Source: Chitinophagaceae bacterium (GTDB lineage: Bacteria > Bacteroidota > Bacteroidia > Chitinophagales > Chitinophagaceae). From it: a stretch of 11,320 nt of DNA. The notes beneath the pieces are model-generated. The model was not told where the DNA came from and made no database searches. It saw only the letters and a program-made list of their open reading frames with translations. The translations under genes were made by a program, and so were the position numbers. Of the stretch, positions 6,911 to 11,320 are shown one piece after another. Position 1 is the stretch's first letter. Each line of letters begins with the position of its first letter. The stretch covers positions 1 through 11,320 of the forward strand of contig DMPB01000005.1 in NCBI GenBank assembly GCA_003456175.1. Direction: 5' to 3'.

Positions 6911-7558
6911 TCATACTTTAACAACAGCTTGTTGCACTACAGCATACACAGCATCTGTTGCTGCAGGTTCTAGTATTGCCAATCCTGTAAAAGCACTAAA
7001 AGCAGGCAGTACAGCATGCTTAGTGCCAAAATAAAAACATGGAAAAGCTAATTTTTGCCGCCCACCTCCTTTAAGTAAAATACCCGGATGTATATGGCCA
7101 CTAATGTTATAATAGCTTTCAGGTATTTGCGTAAGCACATCGTGTGAAAAAATTACATCCCTTACGGTAAATGTTGTTTCATGCACCGTAATTGCTTGTG
7201 CTCGATACCAATCGTCGGCTAGTATATCGTGGTTACCTCTTACCAAGTGAAAAGGTAGTTGTGGCATATCGTTTCGCCAACGGGCAAAAGTGGTTAGTTC
7301 TGTATTATGCTTACTATGCCCCATATCGCCAACGATAACTAAATATTGTGGCTTAAAATGCTGAATAGCAGTAAATAAGCGTTGTAAATCGTCTTTAAAA
7401 ACATCGTTAGGTAATGCAATCCCAGCCTTTCTGAAATGGGCTGTTTTACCCAAATGTAAGTCGCTTACAATCAGTGCTTGCTCTTGCTCCCAAAACAAAC
7501 AACGCGATGGCGTTACATAAAAGGTATTATTTCCTTGCTGATGCGGAATTACTTGCAT
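6911..7558 (-). CDS. pdeM: Metallophosphoesterase, ligase-associated DNA damage response endonuclease PdeM-like
   Basis: 215 residues, a calcineurin-like two-metal phosphoesterase. Metal-binding motifs in order: SDLHLGK (32-38, Asp33 and His35), VGDMGHS (76-82, Asp78), RGNHD (107-111, Asn109 and His110), FSHD (137-140, His139) and SGHIHPG (153-159, His155 and His157). The DLHLGKxxHFRKAG block and the compact size match the PdeM group, often encoded beside an ATP-dependent DNA ligase, an Lhr-like helicase and an exonuclease. None of those is in this window, so the repair role is from family knowledge only. It begins 12 bp after lptB and is probably co-transcribed with it. An exact repeat copy encodes F-T-V-R at 130-133, just before the FSHD motif. 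Confidence 0.85.
   Translation of the reverse strand: MQVIPHQQGNNTFYVTPSRCLFWEQEQALIVSDLHLGKTAHFRKAGIALPNDVFKDDLQRLFTAIQHFKPQYLVIVGDMGHSKHNTELTTFARWRNDMPQLPFHLVRGNHDILADDWYRAQAITVHETTFTVRDVIFSHDVLTQIPESYYNISGHIHPGILLKGGGRQKLAFPCFYFGTKHAVLPAFSAFTGLAILEPAATDAVYAVVQQAVVKV
7160..7171 (-). repeat. TTTACCGTAAGG repeat, exact copy 4, in pdeM
   Basis: Exact 12-mer in the sense orientation of the gene, encoding F-T-V-R (residues 130-133). On the plus strand it reads CCTTACGGTAAATG. Confidence 0.9.
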
Positions 7559-7570
7559 GATATCGGTATA

Positions 7571-8371
7571 CTATGCCTCTTCTTCTTTTAATGCATCTCT
7601 TTTAGCTGCATTGTCGCGTTCTAAATCAATAATCCAATCCTTTCTACGTAATTCAAAGTTGGTACCTAAATACAAGCGTCTAATTTGTTCATCGCCGGCT
7701 AGCTCTTCGGCAGTACCGTGCTTAAAAATTTGACCCTGAATGAGCAAGTATGCTCTATCACAGATACTCAGCGTTTCGTTCACATTATGGTCGGTAATAA
7801 GTATACCAATATTTTTATATTTCAACTTGGCTACAACGCTTTGAATATCTTCAACAGCAATGGGGTCAACGCCCGCAAAGGGTTCGTCTAGTAAAATAAA
7901 CTTCGGATCTACAGCTAAGGCTCTGGCAATTTCTGTTCTACGCCGCTCGCCACCGCTTAAGCTATCGCCATTATTTTTACGTACATGGTGTAGGTTAAAT
8001 TCTGATAGTAGGCTTTCTAATTTATCTTGGCGTTGTTGCTTGGTTAGCTTCGTCATTTCAAGCACCGCCAATATATTGTCTTCAACACTTAGTTTTCTGA
8101 AAACGCTTGCTTCTTGCGGCAAGTAGCCAATACCCATTTGAGCACGCTTATACATTGGCAGTTGCGTAATGTCTTCTTCATTTAAGAAAACCTTACCACC
8201 ATCGGGTTTAATTAAACCAACTACCATGTAAAAACTTGTAGTTTTACCAGCCCCGTTTGGCCCCAATAAACCTACAATTTCTCCTTGCCTTACGGTAAAT
8301 GAAACATTGTTCACCACTGTACGACTTTTATATGTTTTTACCAGCGATTGGGTTTGTATTGTTAGGCTCAA
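7571..8371 (-). CDS. lptB: LPS export ABC transporter ATP-binding protein LptB
   Basis: 266 residues. Walker [10 protein letters not shown] (37-45) is followed by SFYMVVGL, typical of LptB. Also visible are the Q-loop [13 protein letters not shown] (82-94), signature LSGGERRR (138-145), Walker [13 protein letters not shown] (159-170) and H-loop ITDHNV (His195). LptB is the cytoplasmic ATPase of the LptB2FG complex that extracts LPS from the inner membrane and pushes it through the Lpt bridge. The C-terminus is about 25 residues longer than the Escherichia coli protein and highly charged. The start is a TTG at 8371; no ATG, GTG or other TTG occurs in frame between it and the upstream stop, and the N-terminus aligns with LptB as it stands. 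An exact repeat encodes F-T-V-R (25-28), where E. coli LptB has LTVN. pdeM follows 12 bp downstream. Confidence 0.95.
   Translation of the reverse strand: MSLTIQTQSLVKTYKSRTVVNNVSFTVRQGEIVGLLGPNGAGKTTSFYMVVGLIKPDGGKVFLNEEDITQLPMYKRAQMGIGYLPQEASVFRKLSVEDNILAVLEMTKLTKQQRQDKLESLLSEFNLHHVRKNNGDSLSGGERRRTEIARALAVDPKFILLDEPFAGVDPIAVEDIQSVVAKLKYKNIGILITDHNVNETLSICDRAYLLIQGQIFKHGTAEELAGDEQIRRLYLGTNFELRRKDWIIDLERDNAAKRDALKEEEA
8288..8299 (-). repeat. TTTACCGTAAGG repeat, exact copy 5, in lptB
   Basis: Exact 12-mer in gene sense, encoding F-T-V-R (residues 25-28) just before QGEIVGLLG. The plus strand reads CCTTACGGTAAATG. Confidence 0.9.
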
Positions 8372-8388
8372 AGCATAAATGATTTCAA

Positions 8389-8396
8389 CAAAAATA
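8389..8396 (-). promoter_or_regulatory. Candidate -7 box (TATTTTTG) for lptB
   Basis: The minus strand reads TATTTTTG, an exact match to the Bacteroidota -7 consensus TAnnTTTG, about 17 bp upstream of the TTG start. No clear -33 TTTG is seen at the right distance, so support is partial. It implies a very short leader. Confidence 0.35.
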
Positions 8397-8403
8397 ATGG
8401 TTG

Positions 8404-8435
8404 TTGTAAGTTATGGTTTTTAAAAATTAACTTTA
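8404..8435 (+). promoter_or_regulatory. Candidate promoter for the two-component operon
   Basis: TTG (8404-8406), a 21-bp spacer, then TAACTTTA (8428-8435), 7 of 8 to the TAnnTTTG consensus. It lies 25 bp upstream of the kinase start at 8461, in the gap shared with the divergent lptB gene. The match is weak and AT-rich DNA gives such hits easily. Confidence 0.3.
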
Positions 8436-8460
8436 AGCAAACTTTAGAAACCAACTGCTT

Positions 8461-10323
8461 ATGAAATGGCTTGTAAGTTGCCTACTTACAATTCTTATTA
8501 CTTTTCCCTTTGGTGCCCAAACACAAACCTTAGCTATTAACACCAATACCGATGCTACTAAAATTAGCGGTGAAGCAATTGGTATTTTACCCGTAAGGGA
8601 TAGCATACTTACCATTACTAAAGCGTTAGAGTTACGGCATCAGTTTGTAACCTTTCCACACCCTGATATTAATCAAGGGATTGCCAAAGACAATATTTGG
8701 ACGCGGTTTGTATTAGCGCCATCTACACAACATCCAAAAATGTTTCTAAGCTTCGAAAATCCGAAGCTTAACAAAGTGAATGTATACATTGTACAACAGC
8801 AACGGGTGATAGACAGCTTTGTAATTGGCGACCATTTTATGTTTCATGAGCGTTTGGTACATCATAACTATTTTACCATACCAATACAACTAAGCACACA
8901 ATACCCAACCGAAGTGCTTGCAAGAATGGAGCAAAAAGGTAACACCCTACAAGTGCCTGTAATCTTGTATAGCAATAAAGGGCTGTTACAACAAATCGAA
9001 AAAAGCTATTTATACATTGGTATTACCACAGGCGTTCTAGGTATTATGTGCTTGTTGAGTATCTTCTTTTTTATTACCTCGGGTTATAAGAGTTTGTACA
9101 TTTTTTATGCTGGGCACATTTTTACCATCTTACTTTGGATTTGGAGTACCGAAGGATTGGGCTTTCAATATTTCTGGCCTAATAGTACCAGTTTGGCAAC
9201 ACGAATGGGGCCAGGCGTGGCAGTATTAAACAGTGCGTTTTTTATTTCTGTGATGCTAACTTTTTGTAAGCCCTACGATGATAAATCTATTTTCAGAAGA
9301 TACTTGCAAACGATTACCATCTTCTTTTTCATTTGGGCTATCTTTCCCTTTTTATCCATTATAGATATTGACAATCACAAGCTTACACGCACTTTTTTAA
9401 CTACATTTTTCATTTGCAATTTTTTAAGTGTACTTGTAAGCATTGTTTATTTATTACAACTTTCACGCAAGCATAAAATTGTGCTATTCTATTTTTATGC
9501 CGTTGTAGTAACACTAATTTCTTCTGGCATAAGTGTAGCTAAAAACTTGGGGTGGATAATTATAGAACAAAGTACGAGTAGCATTATTAGCACCGGTATT
9601 CTCGTAGAACTATTGTTGATGACAGCAGCTATTTCACGACAATTCAATATTTACAAAAACGAAAGAGAGCAATTATTACTCGATAATCTTGCGAAAGAAA
9701 AAGTGTTGAACCAAAGCATTTTAGCAACACAAGCAGCAGAACGCAAACGCATTAGTAGAGAACTACACGATGATATTGGTGCTGGTTTAACACAAATTTC
9801 TTTGATGAGCGAATCGGCCATGCAACAACATCATAATCAGCAACTCAACCAAGAAATTGCATTTACCGCAAGGAGCCTTGTAGCATCAATGGGCGAAATT
9901 GTGTGGAGCATGTACCCAGAAAATAACACCCTTGAACAACTTATCATCTACCTACGAGAGCAACTACACAAAATGTTAGAATACAGCAGTATTACCAACT
10001 ACAACTTACAGCTACCCGATTTAAACGATACTATTGTTGTAAGCAATGAAACACGTAGAACCGTTTTGCTAGTTACCAAAGAAATAGTGAACAATGCCAT
10101 TAAATACAGTAAGGCAAGTAACCTTACGGTAAATGTTCAGCTGCATGCCAACAGTATATATGGCAGTATTCATGATGATGGCATTGGCTTTGATGTACAG
10201 CAAGCAAAAGCAGGCAAAGGCTTACGCAACATTCAACAACGAATACAAGAAATACAAGGTAGTTTGATGATAGAAAGTATCCCTAAAAAAGGCAGTACTT
10301 TTAAGTTCACAATACCACTTTAA
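8461..10323 (+). CDS. 7TMR-DISM sensor histidine kinase (HisKA_3 / NarX-like)
   Basis: 620 residues. A signal peptide (about 1-20, ending FGAQ) leads into an extracytoplasmic beta-rich domain (about 25-175) of the 7TMR-DISM extracellular type. Seven hydrophobic segments follow (roughly 185-205, 211-231, 250-268, 284-303, 311-334, 339-358 and 370-392), then a coiled-coil linker (395-425). The HisKA_3 box is AAERKRISRELHDDIGAGL (phospho-acceptor His436). The HATPase domain has an N-box with Asn545 (EIVNNAIKYS), DDGIGF (572-577) and GKGLRNIQQRI. All key kinase residues are present. It should sense an envelope ligand, perhaps a carbohydrate, and phosphorylate the regulator encoded 40 bp downstream. 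Three repeat-family copies lie in the gene, at residues 43-46, 468-471 and 555-558. Confidence 0.93.
   Translation: MKWLVSCLLTILITFPFGAQTQTLAINTNTDATKISGEAIGILPVRDSILTITKALELRHQFVTFPHPDINQGIAKDNIWTRFVLAPSTQHPKMFLSFENPKLNKVNVYIVQQQRVIDSFVIGDHFMFHERLVHHNYFTIPIQLSTQYPTEVLARMEQKGNTLQVPVILYSNKGLLQQIEKSYLYIGITTGVLGIMCLLSIFFFITSGYKSLYIFYAGHIFTILLWIWSTEGLGFQYFWPNSTSLATRMGPGVAVLNSAFFISVMLTFCKPYDDKSIFRRYLQTITIFFFIWAIFPFLSIIDIDNHKLTRTFLTTFFICNFLSVLVSIVYLLQLSRKHKIVLFYFYAVVVTLISSGISVAKNLGWIIIEQSTSSIISTGILVELLLMTAAISRQFNIYKNEREQLLLDNLAKEKVLNQSILATQAAERKRISRELHDDIGAGLTQISLMSESAMQQHHNQQLNQEIAFTARSLVASMGEIVWSMYPENNTLEQLIIYLREQLHKMLEYSSITNYNLQLPDLNDTIVVSNETRRTVLLVTKEIVNNAIKYSKASNLTVNVQLHANSIYGSIHDDGIGFDVQQAKAGKGLRNIQQRIQEIQGSLMIESIPKKGSTFKFTIPL
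8586..8598 (+). repeat. TTTACCCGTAAGG repeat variant (one-base insertion), in gene
   Basis: Identical 13-mer to the reverse-strand copy at 1982-1994, again read L-P-V-R (residues 43-46) but in an unrelated part of a different kinase. Confidence 0.7.
9862..9873 (+). repeat. TTTACCGCAAGG repeat variant, in gene
   Basis: One mismatch from consensus, preceded by CA. It encodes F-T-A-R (residues 468-471) in the helical HisKA_3 region. Confidence 0.65.
10122..10133 (-). repeat. TTTACCGTAAGG repeat, exact copy 6, in kinase gene (antisense)
   Basis: CCTTACGGTAAATG on the plus strand, encoding L-T-V-N at residues 555-558 in a beta-strand of the HATPase domain, just after the N-box helix. Confidence 0.9.
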
Positions 10324-10363
10324 TAACATTCGCATCCTAAGGTTTTATGAAGATTTTTGTGTA

Positions 10364-10993
10364 ATGAAATTACTCACCATTGCCATCATAGAAGACGACG
10401 ATAAAGTTCGGCATTACTTAGCCGAACAAATTCATCTCAATATAGATGTAGAAGATGTTCGTTTATTCCAAAATGCCGAAACAGCATTGCAGGAACTTAC
10501 TACAATGCCAGTAGATATAGCACTTTTCGATGTAAACTTACCCGGTATGAACGGTATTGAATGTGTACGTAGGTTAAAGATGATTCATCCACGCATGCAG
10601 TGCATGGTACTTACTGTGTACGATAATGCCGATACCATATTCGATGCTTTAAAAGCTGGTGCTATTAGTTATCTTTTGAAATCTACACCACCTCAAAAAA
10701 TATTAGAAGCCATCAACGAAGTGCAACAAGGCGGTAGCCCCATTAGTAGTCAAATTGCCAGAAAGGTAATTGAAGCATTTACCGTAAGGGAAAAAACAAA
10801 TGAACACTTTCAAACGCTCAGCAAAAGAGAACAAGAAATGTTAGAGCAATTAGCCAAAGGATATCGTTACAAAGAAATTGCCGACAAGTTATTTGTGAGC
10901 ATAGAAACTGTACGTACACACATCAGAAATATATACGAAAAACTACAAGTAAATAGTCGTATAGAAGCATTGAAAAAAACGGGATTGATTTAA
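10364..10993 (+). CDS. NarL/LuxR-family response regulator
   Basis: 209 residues. The N-terminal receiver domain (about 1-122) has the acidic pocket EDDD (10-13), phospho-acceptor Asp56 in LFDVNLPGMNG, Thr84 in VLTVYD and Lys106 in YLLKS. The C-terminal LuxR helix-turn-helix (about 148-209) has LSKREQEMLEQLAKGYRYKEIADKL and the recognition helix around SIETVRTHIRNIYEKL. It should be phosphorylated by the kinase encoded 40 bp upstream and then bind DNA as a dimer; targets are not visible. An exact repeat copy encodes F-T-V-R (139-142) in the linker between the two domains, where the protein tolerates change. No terminator hairpin is seen after the stop. Confidence 0.95.
   Translation: MKLLTIAIIEDDDKVRHYLAEQIHLNIDVEDVRLFQNAETALQELTTMPVDIALFDVNLPGMNGIECVRRLKMIHPRMQCMVLTVYDNADTIFDALKAGAISYLLKSTPPQKILEAINEVQQGGSPISSQIARKVIEAFTVREKTNEHFQTLSKREQEMLEQLAKGYRYKEIADKLFVSIETVRTHIRNIYEKLQVNSRIEALKKTGLI
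10778..10789 (+). repeat. TTTACCGTAAGG repeat, exact copy 7, in regulator gene
   Basis: Exact 12-mer preceded by CA (CATTTACCGTAAGG), encoding F-T-V-R (residues 139-142) between the receiver and DNA-binding domains. Confidence 0.9.
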
Positions 10994-11071
10994 TACAATA
11001 CTACTTTTTTACCATTGGCTTGCCTTGAGTAGCCTACTACTTTCACGTTATCAAAAACAAACTGATATAAC

Positions 11072-11320
11072 ATGAAAAAAGTAGTACTTACAGCCCTCAC
11101 TATTATGGGTATCGGATTAGTTAGCTATGCTCAAGATGCTGCTAGCAAAACACCTGCTAAAAATTACAAAGCTTTTAAGGTTGATGTTGGCTTAGGTTAT
11201 GCTTTCCCTTCGGGTGGCGGTGGCACCAAAGCTGGCGTAACTTTTACGGTTGAACCGCACTACCGTTTGAACGATGCATTAGCCTTAGGCTTACGTTTCG
11301 AAGGAGCAGCCTTAGGTTAA
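11072..11320 (+). CDS. Outer-membrane beta-barrel-like protein, short; possibly truncated
   Basis: 82 residues with a TAA stop at the last three bases of the window. A signal peptide (MKKVVLTALTIMGIGLVSYA, cleavage before QDA) is followed by alternating-residue strands such as FKVDVGLGYAFP, VTFTVEPHYRL and LALGLRFEGAAL. These resemble the first three strands of small Bacteroidota outer-membrane barrels, which from family knowledge are usually 180 residues or more. An 82-residue product could not close a typical eight-strand barrel. The gene may therefore be interrupted by a premature stop, be a short variant, or have a sequence error at the edge. What lies beyond 11320 cannot be seen. It starts 78 bp after the regulator and probably has its own promoter. 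Confidence 0.6.
   Translation: MKKVVLTALTIMGIGLVSYAQDAASKTPAKNYKAFKVDVGLGYAFPSGGGGTKAGVTFTVEPHYRLNDALALGLRFEGAALG

Noticed and set aside
289..10789. The 12-bp motif as a CRISPR array or a transcription-factor operator
   Set aside because: Copies are dispersed by hundreds to thousands of bases with no spacers, and most lie inside coding regions of unrelated genes.

Overview
The window looks like chromosomal DNA of a member of the Bacteroidota, most likely a Chitinophagaceae-type bacterium. The reasons are an AT-rich composition (roughly 40% GC by eye), start codons without clear Shine-Dalgarno sequences, a TAnnTTTG-type -7 box upstream of one gene, a 7TMR-DISM sensor kinase, a BcrA-like ABC ATPase, and Bacteroidota-like versions of ProC, RfaD and PdeM. 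Genus and species cannot be read from the window. About 94% of it is coding and there is no gap over 300 bp.

Layout: (1) 2-274 is the 3' end of a FadB/FadN-like 3-hydroxyacyl-CoA dehydrogenase/enoyl-CoA hydratase. It shares a bidirectional terminator (312-346) with a small secreted protein gene on the minus strand (367-798). (2) 938-2380 (minus) is a membrane histidine kinase with a degenerate ATP-binding G1 box. It is divergent from a two-gene ABC exporter (2458-4172, ATPase then permease), which ends in a UUCG-loop terminator. (3) 4309-6908 (plus) is a tight run: an FkbM-type methyltransferase, the heptose epimerase rfaD and proC. It is preceded by what looks like the orphan 3' end of a lost gene whose stop overlaps the methyltransferase start (TAATG). 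(4) On the minus strand, lptB (TTG start) is followed 12 bp later by pdeM; pdeM converges on proC with 2 bp between them. (5) 8461-10993 (plus) is a two-component pair: a 7TMR-DISM HisKA_3 kinase and a NarL/LuxR regulator. (6) The window closes with a secreted protein that begins like an outer-membrane beta-barrel but has a stop at residue 83, exactly at the edge.

Functionally, rfaD and lptB are envelope genes (LPS core heptose and LPS export), and the FkbM methyltransferase probably acts on a surface glycan. The others are housekeeping or signalling genes.

The most striking signal is not a gene. The 12-mer TTTACCGTAAGG (reverse complement CCTTACGGTAAA) occurs 7 times exactly in 11.3 kb, where about 0.0015 copies are expected by chance. 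Six further close variants fall into repeated subfamilies (TTTACCGCAAGG three times, TTTACCCGTAAGG twice, TTAACCGTAAGG once). Copies lie on both strands, inside unrelated genes and between genes, about one per 870 bp. Exact in-gene copies are always in one codon phase, read as F-T-V-R or L-T-V-N. The pattern resembles a DNA-uptake sequence or a HIP1-like highly iterated genomic motif. I do not know of such a motif being described for this group.
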